Shown: in pieces, positions 1 through 7,830 of the stretch
Numbering within the stretch: the first letter of the stretch is position 1
Layout: every line of letters begins with the position of its first letter
From: an uncultured Lachnobacterium sp.
GTDB taxonomy: Bacteria; Bacillota; Clostridia; Lachnospirales; Lachnospiraceae
Length of the DNA: 13,572 nucleotides
Direction of reading: 5' to 3'
NCBI GenBank assembly: GCA_900543445.1
Contig: UQRC01000049.1
Coordinates: 1 to 13,572 of the forward strand
The notes under the pieces: model-generated
Database searches by the model: none
The model's input: the letters and a program-made list of their open reading frames with translations, nothing else
Told to the model about the DNA's origin: nothing
Made by a program: the position numbers and the translations under genes

Positions 1-52
1 CAACATACTCTACCGGGTACTGCCCTTCCTAAGTCAGACAGTAAATAAAATA
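1..52. other. Edge of window, no gene seen
   Basis: No reading frame or RNA gene is recognisable in the first 52 bases. They lie beyond the terminator of the GGGtGRT operon, and positions 41-52 are its T-rich tail when read on the minus strand. A weak imperfect inverted repeat (TACTG / CAGTA on the minus strand) is present, but it is too short to name. Confidence 0.4.
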
Positions 53-92
53 AGAGCCCATCACACCGGTTTCAATCGATGTAATAGGCTCT
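41..92 (-). terminator. Rho-independent terminator of the NifU-like/GGGtGRT operon
   Basis: Positions 53-68 and 77-92 form a 16-bp stem with no mismatches, only a few G-U pairs, around an 8-nt loop (69-76). On the minus strand the stem is followed by the T-rich tract TATTTTATTTAC (52 down to 41). It begins 33 bases after the GGGtGRT stop codon, the expected place for the end of this transcript. The T tract is interrupted, so termination efficiency is uncertain. Confidence 0.8.
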
Positions 93-125
93 AAATACCG
101 TTTTATAAAATTTTACCGGTTGTAA

Positions 126-1139
126 TTAAAACTTACCTGCTGTTGCTGCTTCTTCAATAGAAACTGCAACTGCAACTGTCATACCAACCATTGGGTTGTT
201 ACCTGCGCCGATGAGACCCATCATCTCAACGTGTGCCGGAACTGATGAAGAACCTGCGAACTGTGCATCTGAATGCATACGTCCGAGTGTATCTGTCATA
301 CCGTATGAAGCAGGACCTGCTGCCATGTTATCCGGATGAAGTGTTCTACCTGTACCACCGCCAGATGCTACTGAGAAATACTTCTTGCCGGCTTCAAGTC
401 TTTCTTTCTTATATGTACCTGCAACAGGATGCTGGAATCTGGTAGGGTTGGTTGAGTTACCTGTGATAGATACGTCAACGTTCTCCTTCCACATGATTGC
501 AACACCTTCAGGAACTGAGTTAGCGCCATAGCAGTTAACTTTAGCACGAAGACCTTCTGAATATGATTTTCTTGAAATCTCTTTAACTGTGTTGGTATAT
601 GGATCATATTCTGTCTCTACGAATGTGAATCCGTTGATTCTTGAAATGATCTTAGCTGCGTCTTTACCGAGACCGTTAAGGATAACTCTTAATGGTTTCT
701 GACGTACTTTGTTAGCCTTCTCTGCGATACCGATAGCACCCTCAGCAGCTGCGAATGACTCATGTCCTGCTAAGAAACAGAAGCACTCTGTCTCCTCCTC
801 GAGGAGCATCTTACCAAGGTTACCATGTCCAAGACCTACTTTACGGTGATCAGCTACAGATCCAGGAATACAGAATGCCTGAAGTCCCTCTCCGATTGCT
901 GCAGCAGCGTCAGCAGCTCTCTTGCAGCCCTTCTTGATTGCGATTGCAGCACCTACAGTGTAAGCCCAGCAAGCGTTCTCGAAACAAATTGGCTGGATCT
1001 TCTTAACCTGATCGTAAACGTTCAGTCCAGCGTCCTTTGTAATTTTCTCAGCTTCTTCGATAGAGCTGATACCATAGCTGTTTAATACAGCATTAATCTG
1101 GTCAATTCTTCTTTCATATCCTTCAAATAATGATGCCAT
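126..1139 (-). CDS. GGGtGRT family protein (function unknown)
   Basis: This 337-residue protein carries the GGGTGRT motif at residues 260-266 that gives the family its name in Pfam/NCBI. It is mainly found in anaerobes and has, to my knowledge, no established biochemical role. Other visible traits are cysteines at 52, 57, 72, 90, 119, 121 and 203 (including a CFC at 119-121), a glycine-rich stretch near 102-109 (GLGHGNLG), and a small-residue-rich C-terminus around GAGNNPMVGM. There is no signal peptide or membrane segment, so it is probably cytosolic. The start is supported by AAAGGAG about 9 bases upstream. It lies 20 bases behind the NifU-like gene and ends just before a strong terminator, so the two genes form a two-gene operon. 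A role with iron-sulfur clusters or thiol chemistry is inferred only from this partner and the cysteines. Confidence 0.9.
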   Translation of the reverse strand: MASLFEGYERRIDQINAVLNSYGISSIEEAEKITKDAGLNVYDQVKKIQPICFENACWAYTVGAAIAIKKGCKRAADAAAAIGEGLQAFCIPGSVADHRKVGLGHGNLGKMLLEEETECFCFLAGHESFAAAEGAIGIAEKANKVRQKPLRVILNGLGKDAAKIISRINGFTFVETEYDPYTNTVKEISRKSYSEGLRAKVNCYGANSVPEGVAIMWKENVDVSITGNSTNPTRFQHPVAGTYKKERLEAGKKYFSVASGGGTGRTLHPDNMAAGPASYGMTDTLGRMHSDAQFAGSSSVPAHVEMMGLIGAGNNPMVGMTVAVAVSIEEAATAGKF

Positions 1140-1159
1140 TATCTCGTTCTCCTTTCCAA

Positions 1160-1852
1160 TTATTCCTGACGTGGATCGATGATCTTAACAGCATCATCCA
1201 CACGACCGTACTGACCCTTAGCTTTCTCCCAAGCTGTGTTAGGATCATCACCCTTCTTGATGAAGTCAGTCATCTTTCCAAGAGAAACGAACTGGTAACC
1301 GATTACTTCGTTATCAGCATCAAGTGCGATACCTGTAACATATCCCTCAGCCATCTCAAGATAACGAACACCCTTCTCCTTTGTTGCGTACATTGTACCA
1401 ACCTGAGAACGAAGTCCCTTTCCTAAATCTTCAAGACCGGCACCAACTGCAAGTCCGTCATCAGAGAATGCAGACTGTGTACGTCCGTAAACGATCTGTA
1501 AGAAAAGCTCTCTCATAGCTGTGTTGATAGCGTCACATACTAAATCTGTATTTAAAGCTTCGAGAATTGTTTTTCCCTGTAATACTTCTGCAGCCATAGC
1601 AGCTGAGTGAGTCATACCAGAGCATCCGATTGTCTCTACTAAAGCTTCCTCAATGACACCATTCTTTACATTAAGGGAAAGCTTGCAGGCACCCTGCTGT
1701 GGTGCACACCAGCCTACACCGTGTGTAAATCCTGAAATGTCCTCAATTTTCTTGGAATGAACCCATTTTCCTTCTTCTGGAATAGGAGCTGGCTCATGTT
1801 TTGCGCCCTTTGCTACAGGACACATGTTTTCAACTTCCTTTGTGTAAATCAT
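1160..1852 (-). CDS. NifU/IscU-like iron-sulfur cluster assembly scaffold protein
   Basis: The 230-residue product matches the NifU N-terminal/IscU fold. The stretch around residues 56-103 aligns by eye with IscU: strand KLSLNVKNGVIEEA, then the IGCSGM motif (C77) equivalent to the GCGSA cysteine of IscU, then VLQGKTILEAL, which resembles the IscU segment after that motif. Other cysteines are C11, C49, C56 and C106. The IscU-type third ligand in a KIHCS context is not seen, so the cluster ligands differ from classical IscU. It is longer than IscU (about 128 residues) because of a C-terminal domain of roughly 100 residues with no motif I can name. The start has an excellent ribosome site (AAAGGAG, 7-8 bases upstream). 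It is the first gene of the pair with the GGGtGRT protein. No cysteine desulfurase is adjacent, so sulfur delivery, if any, must come from elsewhere. Confidence 0.85.
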   Translation of the reverse strand: MIYTKEVENMCPVAKGAKHEPAPIPEEGKWVHSKKIEDISGFTHGVGWCAPQQGACKLSLNVKNGVIEEALVETIGCSGMTHSAAMAAEVLQGKTILEALNTDLVCDAINTAMRELFLQIVYGRTQSAFSDDGLAVGAGLEDLGKGLRSQVGTMYATKEKGVRYLEMAEGYVTGIALDADNEVIGYQFVSLGKMTDFIKKGDDPNTAWEKAKGQYGRVDDAVKIIDPRQE

Positions 1853-1992
1853 TATAAGACTCCTTTCGCATGTTAATTGTATATGATAAACTCTGTTACC
1901 ATTCTGACATACCTTAAGTATTTTTGCATATTTTTTTTGATAAGTCTAGTACTAATTGGCACTTTTTTTCGTACATCCGCGATTTTCCTGTA
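1853..1992. promoter_or_regulatory. Spacer upstream of the NifU-like gene, promoter not resolved
   Basis: These 140 AT-rich bases separate the beta-helix protein gene from the NifU-like gene. The minus strand holds TATACA/TACAAT-like hexamers about 30 bases before the start codon, but no -35 box at a good distance. An ATAC-TTAAG-GTAT element near 1908-1920 could be an operator. I see no convincing terminator for the upstream operon, so read-through into the NifU-like gene is possible. Confidence 0.3.
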
Positions 1993-2673
1993 TTATTTTG
2001 CCTCTTTTTTGACCACATGCTGCGCGTCTTTAAAAATATGCTCCGCCGGAATTACCCCTCGCACGGACGAAAGCGGGTAAACATTACACTCTCTTCCGAT
2101 AACGGTTCCCGGATTCAATACCGAATTGCATCCGACTTCTACATGATCACCAAGCATCGCGCCGAACTTCTTTCTTCCTGTCTCAATCTCTTCTCCGGAA
2201 TCGAATTTATCCTTGACAACAACAAGAGTCTTATCCGACTTCACATTTGAAGTGATCGATCCGGCTCCCATATGTGATTTATAACCAAGGATCGAATCCC
2301 CTACGTAATTATAATGAGGAACCTGCACCGAGTTAAAGATAATTACATTTTTCAGTTCTGTCGAATTGCCGACAACCGATCCTTTACCGACAATCGCACT
2401 ACCACGAATGAAAGCACACTGACGTACTTCAACATCTTCATCAATAATTAAAGGTCCATTTAAACTTGCAGTCGGAGCGATCGTTGCACTCTTGGCAACC
2501 CAGATATCTTCTCCTCTCTTCTCATATACCTCCGGATCAAGCTTAGGTCCGATCTCGCGGATAAAATCCGAAATTCCTCCTAATGCCTCCCACGGATAAG
2601 TAAACTGTGCCAGATATTCTCCGGCGATTGTCTGTGTCAAATCATATAAATTGACGATCTTTGCGTTTTCCAT
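1993..2673 (-). CDS. Left-handed beta-helix (hexapeptide repeat) nucleotidyltransferase-like protein
   Basis: The 226-residue protein has hexapeptide-repeat signatures of a left-handed parallel beta-helix from about residue 60 onward (IAPTASLNGPLIIDEDVEV, AIVGKGSVVGNS, GAMLGDHVEVGCNSVLNPG). Such proteins in Clostridia are often annotated as UDP-N-acetylglucosamine pyrophosphorylase or glucose-1-phosphate thymidylyltransferase-like. The Rossmann-type nucleotidyltransferase domain (GXGTRM motif) is absent; only a GlmU-C-like acyltransferase or binding helix is present, so a pyrophosphorylase label would be misleading. The GAGSITSNVKSDKT segment resembles the GlmU acetyl-CoA region. I chose ATG at 2673 because GAGAGGAG lies 8 bases upstream; the frame stays open 16 codons further to an ATG at 2721, which would overlap topB and lacks a good ribosome site. 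It is the last gene of the ATPase-topB operon, 25 bases after topB. Substrate unknown. Confidence 0.8.
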   Translation of the reverse strand: MENAKIVNLYDLTQTIAGEYLAQFTYPWEALGGISDFIREIGPKLDPEVYEKRGEDIWVAKSATIAPTASLNGPLIIDEDVEVRQCAFIRGSAIVGKGSVVGNSTELKNVIIFNSVQVPHYNYVGDSILGYKSHMGAGSITSNVKSDKTLVVVKDKFDSGEEIETGRKKFGAMLGDHVEVGCNSVLNPGTVIGRECNVYPLSSVRGVIPAEHIFKDAQHVVKKEAK

Positions 2674-2698
2674 TGTGTTACTCCTCTCTAAAACTAAT

Positions 2699-5600
2699 TT
2701 ATACCGATTCAGATGACTCATTTTGTATCTTAGATGTCATCTCCGTCGTCTCTGATTGTGTGCCTTTTCCCAGTTCAGCTTCCGCCCGATCGTTTCCATT
2801 CACATCAGCCTGCACTTCATCAGCATTGTCCGGCTCTCCCGGATTATCAAAATCGAAAGAAATCTGCTCGTTCTCGTATTTTAGACAGGTATCAAATACA
2901 TTTCCTGCCTTAGAGGTAAAACCTGTAATCTTATGCTTCGTTTTTCCGGTTGTAAGAAGTTCATTCATCGTATCTTCGGAAAGTTCTACTTTCGCAACTG
3001 TATGCCAGATCTTAAATCCACATTCACATTCGTAGCGCCACTGCGATTTCATCAGCATCTTGCCACATCTCGGACACGCCACCTTCGTCTCAACCGGTTT
3101 CGGTTTCTCCGGGAAATCAAAAGCGATATCTCCCTCCTCCGTCAGTTTCAGCGGAGCATCGAATTTCATACCGGTTTTGGCAACAAAGCCTTCAATGACA
3201 TCCGTTTTCTTACGGATCAGAAGTTCCTTAAGCTGGGATTCCTTAATCTTCACACTTGCGATCTTACCAACCATAAAGTTACAGCTGGAAGGATCATCTC
3301 TCTTGTTATTTTCGCACACAAAGCCAAATGGTGCAACCGTGATTGCACCTCCACACTTCGGGCAGACAACATCTTTGACCTTCTTGGCTTCTACATTATC
3401 AAAATCAAATTTAAGTCCTGTCACTTTACCGCTTTCGTCTTTGTTCAAAGCCACACGTGCGTCGAAGCGTTTTCCTGACTTGGATTTAAATCCACGCATC
3501 GTCTCTGTTATGCCATCTGTCAGAAGCTGCTTGACCTGTGTCTCCGTAAAGGCTTTCTCTGCCATCTTTCCGATAGAAAAACGACAGCTGTTCTCAACTT
3601 TTGGATCATAATTGGCACATCCGTATCCAAATGAAGTAACCACGATATCTCCACCACACAGCGGACACTTCACATCCTTAAGCACCTTCTGTTCTACATG
3701 ATCAAAGTCAAACTGAATAATGTTTTTGCCATCCTCTCCTTTTTGCAGAAGCAGGCAGGCGTCAAACTTCTTTCCTGTTTTCGATTTAAATCCGCGGATG
3801 GTATCGGTCTTCTTTTCTGCCAGGAGCTGCTTGACCGCAGATACCGGAAGTGACTTTCCTGCGATCGTGCCGATTGCAAACCGGCAGCTCTCCTCATTCG
3901 ACGGATCATAATTGACGCATCCGTAACCAAATGCCGTCTTTCGTATCGCACCACCACAATCCGGGCAGACCACATCCGGCACAATCTCCGGTTCTACCTC
4001 TGAGAAGTCAAACCCTACCGAAACTTTCCCCGTTTCCGCCTCTTTGTTCAATACAAGGCATGCATCGAATTTCTTTCCTGCCTTCGATTTAAAGCCACGG
4101 ATTGTTCCGGTCTTTCCCTTTTCAATCAATTCCTTGACCTGTTCCTCCGACGGAACCATTCCGGCAATCTCCCCTATATTAAAATTACATCCTGATTTAT
4201 CATTTTTGTAATTCGCACATCCATAACCAAACGGAGTTGTAACAAGTTCACCTCCACACATTGGACATTTCACACCGATCTTACGTCTAGCGCCTGCACC
4301 ACGCGCATTCTTTCCAGCAAAATCACTGATGCGTTCTGCAAGAGGTGTACGGATATTCTGGTCGATCATCTTAAGCGTTTCTGTCCGGATAAACTCCTCC
4401 AGTTTATGCCGGTAATCCCAGAAATCAACGGTTCCCCTCGTAATTCCATCCAGTCCCTTTTCCCAGGATGCTGTCATCTTAGGATTTAGGAGCGCAGGAA
4501 CTGTCATATTTACGACTTCATAGACCATCTCTCCAAGATTCTCCGGCGTCAGAACCTGCGTCTTTTTGTTCAGATTCAGATAACCAATGCGCACCAGTTT
4601 CTTAATGATCTCCGCACGCGTTGCGGAAGTTCCGATTCCGGATCCTTTGATCTGTTCACGCAGTTCTTCATCCTCGATCAGCTGTCCTGCATTCTCCATC
4701 GCAAGCACCATTGAACCGGATGTATAACGCTTTGGCGGAGAAGTCTTACCTTCTTTGATACCATAACCGTTTACCTCTACTGTATCACCATTTTGAATGC
4801 GATCGGCAAGTTCCAGAAGTACTTTCGGATCTGCTGTCTCCTCGTTCTCACCATCTTCTCCATTCTCCTGTCTGGAGAACTCGCCACCCGTCACGCGATC
4901 GAGTCCTCTGTTCGGATTATCTGGATCATTTTTATCTTTCTTCTTCGGGATTCCTGCAATCTCAAGATACCCCGGCGATTTCAACACTTTTGCCGACGCA
5001 AAAAAGGATTCTGTATGATTTTCTGTATCAACACCAACAACTAACTTAACATTCTGATATTCCGCAGGAGGATAAAATACACTTAAGAATCTCCGAACGA
5101 TAAGTTCAAAGACCGCTTTCTGCAGAGAATTCAAAGAATTCAATTCTGTCAACTGACCGGTCGGAATAATTGCATAGTGATCTGTCACTTTGCTGTCATC
5201 TGTATACTGTGTCTTCGCGATATGGCGATACAACTGCTGTTGCATGATTTTTTCCACGAATGCGCTCGTCGGTTCATATCCGCGCAATCGGCTGATATTC
5301 TTTTGAATTTCTTTGGCTACCGCTGAAGATAAAACTCTGGCATCCGTTCTCGGATATGTTGTCAGCTTCTTTTCATACAGATCCTGTGCCACCTGAAGTG
5401 TCTCATCCGGGCTGATCTTAAAACGCTTCGCACATTCTGCCTGTAACTCTGCAAGGTTAAACAGAAGTGGCGCGCGCTTCTTACTGATTCCTTTCTCGAT
5501 GGAAAGCACTTTTGCAGTCTGTCCATTCAATTGATCGATCAGTTTCTGTGCGTCCTCCTCTTTTTTGAATCCATTCTCCTTATATAAAAGAGGCGAATCC

Positions 5601-6358
5601 AGATACCCGGACTTCTCTGTTGTCTTCCACTCCCCTTCAATCCCGGCGTCTGTAAAGCAGCCGATCACACGATAAAACGGAGTCTCCTTAAAGTTTCGGA
5701 TCTCACGCTCTCGGATAACCACCATTCCAAGTACACAGGTCATAACACGTCCGACCGCAATAGCTGTATAGGAACGTGTTCCGGCTGCATCATTTAACAG
5801 GCTTCCATACTTGACCGACATAACACGTGAGAAGTTGATGCCCATCGCATAATCTTCAATGGTTCGCATAATTCCGGAGTTTCCGAGGTTTGCATACTCA
5901 GACATCGGCTTTGCCTCGTGGATTCCCCGCAGAATCTCCTCCTCCGTCTGCGAGTCGATCCATACACGAAGTTCCTCCATGCCTGATCTCACGCCACCGA
6001 AATTGCGGATATTCTCTTCGATCGTCTGTCCTTCTTTTCCGGCATCACCTGCCCAGTAAACACGGTCGATATCCTCACGCATCAGCATTCCATGCACAAT
6101 ATCATATTGATGATGTACATCAGAGATCACATCATATTTATAATCTTTTGGAAGAAATGGAAGATCCTCCAGCTTCCACTTCTTGTATTTCATATCATAA
6201 CTCTCAGGATATACAAGACCAACCAGATGTCCGACACACCAGGTGATCACATACTCCGAATTCTCTATGTAACCGTCTTTACGTCCGCTGACCTTGAGCA
6301 CCTTGGCAAACTCCTGTGCCACGGACGGTTTCTCGGTAATAATTAAAGATTTTCCCAT
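2699..6358 (-). CDS. topB: DNA topoisomerase III (type IA) with five C-terminal zinc-ribbon repeats
   Basis: This type IA topoisomerase cuts one DNA strand through a tyrosine and passes another strand, giving relaxation and decatenation. Visible parts: TOPRIM domain with TEKPS (E9) and DAGKEGQ (105-111); active-site tyrosine Y335 in TTYPRTD, close to Y328 of E. coli TopB; and the GIGTSATR motif of domain I. A hydrophilic acidic insert spans about 472-510. From residue 698 to about 1170 five copies of a unit of about 100 residues follow (first cysteines at 698, 798, 898, 999 and 1095), each with CPxCGG-type and two further cysteines and an RGFKSKxGKKFDA-like core; these match topoisomerase C-terminal repeats. 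The end is acidic and probably disordered. At 1219 residues it is nearly twice E. coli TopB (653). The TOPRIM second aspartate is glycine (G107). The start has only a weak ribosome site and lies 13 bases after the ATPase-like gene, suggesting coupled translation. Confidence 0.93.
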   Translation of the reverse strand: MGKSLIITEKPSVAQEFAKVLKVSGRKDGYIENSEYVITWCVGHLVGLVYPESYDMKYKKWKLEDLPFLPKDYKYDVISDVHHQYDIVHGMLMREDIDRVYWAGDAGKEGQTIEENIRNFGGVRSGMEELRVWIDSQTEEEILRGIHEAKPMSEYANLGNSGIMRTIEDYAMGINFSRVMSVKYGSLLNDAAGTRSYTAIAVGRVMTCVLGMVVIREREIRNFKETPFYRVIGCFTDAGIEGEWKTTEKSGYLDSPLLYKENGFKKEEDAQKLIDQLNGQTAKVLSIEKGISKKRAPLLFNLAELQAECAKRFKISPDETLQVAQDLYEKKLTTYPRTDARVLSSAVAKEIQKNISRLRGYEPTSAFVEKIMQQQLYRHIAKTQYTDDSKVTDHYAIIPTGQLTELNSLNSLQKAVFELIVRRFLSVFYPPAEYQNVKLVVGVDTENHTESFFASAKVLKSPGYLEIAGIPKKKDKNDPDNPNRGLDRVTGGEFSRQENGEDGENEETADPKVLLELADRIQNGDTVEVNGYGIKEGKTSPPKRYTSGSMVLAMENAGQLIEDEELREQIKGSGIGTSATRAEIIKKLVRIGYLNLNKKTQVLTPENLGEMVYEVVNMTVPALLNPKMTASWEKGLDGITRGTVDFWDYRHKLEEFIRTETLKMIDQNIRTPLAERISDFAGKNARGAGARRKIGVKCPMCGGELVTTPFGYGCANYKNDKSGCNFNIGEIAGMVPSEEQVKELIEKGKTGTIRGFKSKAGKKFDACLVLNKEAETGKVSVGFDFSEVEPEIVPDVVCPDCGGAIRKTAFGYGCVNYDPSNEESCRFAIGTIAGKSLPVSAVKQLLAEKKTDTIRGFKSKTGKKFDACLLLQKGEDGKNIIQFDFDHVEQKVLKDVKCPLCGGDIVVTSFGYGCANYDPKVENSCRFSIGKMAEKAFTETQVKQLLTDGITETMRGFKSKSGKRFDARVALNKDESGKVTGLKFDFDNVEAKKVKDVVCPKCGGAITVAPFGFVCENNKRDDPSSCNFMVGKIASVKIKESQLKELLIRKKTDVIEGFVAKTGMKFDAPLKLTEEGDIAFDFPEKPKPVETKVACPRCGKMLMKSQWRYECECGFKIWHTVAKVELSEDTMNELLTTGKTKHKITGFTSKAGNVFDTCLKYENEQISFDFDNPGEPDNADEVQADVNGNDRAEAELGKGTQSETTEMTSKIQNESSESV

Positions 6359-6371
6359 AACTTACCCAATT

Positions 6372-7733
6372 TTACAATTCATTCATGTCAATCAATTCGT
6401 ATCTGGTATCTGTCTTGGCAAGTTCCACCAGTTCCGGATCAAACGCCTTGGCAGAGAATAGATACAAATGATTCGACTGTACTCTTGCCTTCTTCATGGA
6501 CTCTTGTAATTTTCCACACATTTCCATCGTCAGATAAGGCTTTTCCCAATTACACAGACCTACAATGTTCCGCCGGTCGCTGCTTTGTGCAATAATATCA
6601 ATTGTTCCTGTCTTACCGATCCATGTTCCCATCTTATGGATTGCAAACGGAACACGTCCAATCTGATTCAGAAGCTGCAGATATTCCATGCACACATCAC
6701 AGAAATAACGATTCATATAAGAATCCAGTTCCTGTTCAATATGTTTCTCATAAAATTCTTCTGCGTTCAAACGATACAGATCTGACATATGCGGGAACAC
6801 AAATTTAAACCAGAAATTAACAAATGTATCCTTAATTCGATAGATACCTTTCTTCGCATTGTCCCATCCACCGGTCTCAAACGAAACCACTTTCTCAACA
6901 ATATCAAAATGGCTCAGATTTTTCATATATACACTGATCTTCGCACGAGAATATCCCGTTGCAAGAAACAGATCATTTAACTTATTATGTCCCTGCGCGA
7001 TTGCGGAAAGAATCGTATTATACACAGAAAGCTCTCTCAGTTCCGATGCAATCACCTGCTGTGCCATATCGAATAAGTATCCGCCCTCTGTCAGAACAAG
7101 TCTGCAGATGTTCTCCTTAAATGACTGTTTTTCGTCCCAATGTTCCATATATCCCGGTACACCACCGATTGCTCCGTAAATCTTAATGCACTCACTTACC
7201 GGAAGTGAAGGGAATGTACGAACCAGCTCAAGGAATGTAAAATCCTCCAATTTAATTTTGGCATCAATACGCTTTACTTCCTCTCCAAATGCAGCATCAA
7301 GATCCTGCTCTGCCCACACGATCGAAGAAGATGCCAGTATGATCATTACCGGTCCCGGATACAGACGTTTTGCTTTTAATTTTAAAACACTATTTAAGAA
7401 TTCCGGATCGCGTTTCATAATGTACTGCACTTCATCAATGATCACAACAAGCTTCGTTGCATCACCGCTCTTCACGCGATTGAAATATTCATCATACGAG
7501 TGTTTTGTGAGGCGCACCTGATACTGTGCTTCGATTTCCTCGCTCATCATTCGCTTCTGTTCCTCCGAAGACGCCTGTCTGCAACGATAGTAAAAGCACT
7601 TCTTATCCTGTACAAACTCACGAAGAAGTTCTTCCTTCCTGCAATCCTTTCTTCCATATAATACAATCAGTTGATTTCCGTTCTTTGCATAGATCTGTTC
7701 CAGTTCTTTAAAATCTGCCTGTTTCCGATTCAT
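6372..7733 (-). CDS. Archaeal-type ATPase-like protein (ATPase_2/DUF234) with degenerate motifs
   Basis: The 453-residue protein has the layout of the MNS-clade P-loop ATPases common in Archaea and Clostridia: an N-terminal AAA-like domain (about 1-220), a winged-helix-like middle (about 240-300, LNDLFLATGYSRAKISVYMKNL) and a C-terminal DUF234 nuclease-like domain (about 330-450). Walker B is intact (LVVIIDE, 95-101). The Walker A site is not: residues 27-34 read GRKDCRKE, so the GK[S/T] glycine is R32 and the S/T is E34. In DUF234, where relatives have ID...ECKW, this protein has ID (D379)...LCNW (393-396), losing the acid and the lysine. It may therefore be a DNA- or protein-binding remnant rather than an ATPase or nuclease. 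The start is well supported by GGAGG 6-7 bases upstream, with a promoter at 7831-7859. It heads the operon with topB. Its role is unknown. Confidence 0.8.
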   Translation of the reverse strand: MNRKQADFKELEQIYAKNGNQLIVLYGRKDCRKEELLREFVQDKKCFYYRCRQASSEEQKRMMSEEIEAQYQVRLTKHSYDEYFNRVKSGDATKLVVIIDEVQYIMKRDPEFLNSVLKLKAKRLYPGPVMIILASSSIVWAEQDLDAAFGEEVKRIDAKIKLEDFTFLELVRTFPSLPVSECIKIYGAIGGVPGYMEHWDEKQSFKENICRLVLTEGGYLFDMAQQVIASELRELSVYNTILSAIAQGHNKLNDLFLATGYSRAKISVYMKNLSHFDIVEKVVSFETGGWDNAKKGIYRIKDTFVNFWFKFVFPHMSDLYRLNAEEFYEKHIEQELDSYMNRYFCDVCMEYLQLLNQIGRVPFAIHKMGTWIGKTGTIDIIAQSSDRRNIVGLCNWEKPYLTMEMCGKLQESMKKARVQSNHLYLFSAKAFDPELVELAKTDTRYELIDMNEL

Positions 7734-7830
7734 CTTGATCCTCCGTATTCATCTTGTCCGTTCTTAAGTATCTGACATGTATATTTACTATAATCTTTTC
7801 TATACACAGTTTTCACATCACAATACAAAA

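Noticed and set aside
1920..1992. Possible terminator behind the beta-helix protein gene
   Set aside because: A/T runs are present but I find no stem of useful length next to them on the minus strand.
2674..2721. Upstream ATG for the beta-helix protein at 2721
   Set aside because: It would overlap the end of topB and has no good ribosome site; the ATG at 2673 has GAGAGGAG 8 bases upstream.
2933..3611. Two overlapping plus-strand reading frames of 181 and 183 codons opposite the topB repeats
   Set aside because: They are antisense shadows of the zinc-ribbon array; no ribosome site, no recognisable motif, and the topB frame opposite is clearly a real gene.
2699..7733. Remnant of an integrative element, suggested by topB and a phage-defence-like ATPase
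   Set aside because: No integrase, relaxase, transfer gene, direct repeat or insertion sequence is present, base composition looks like the neighbours, and topB has the extended chromosomal-type tail.
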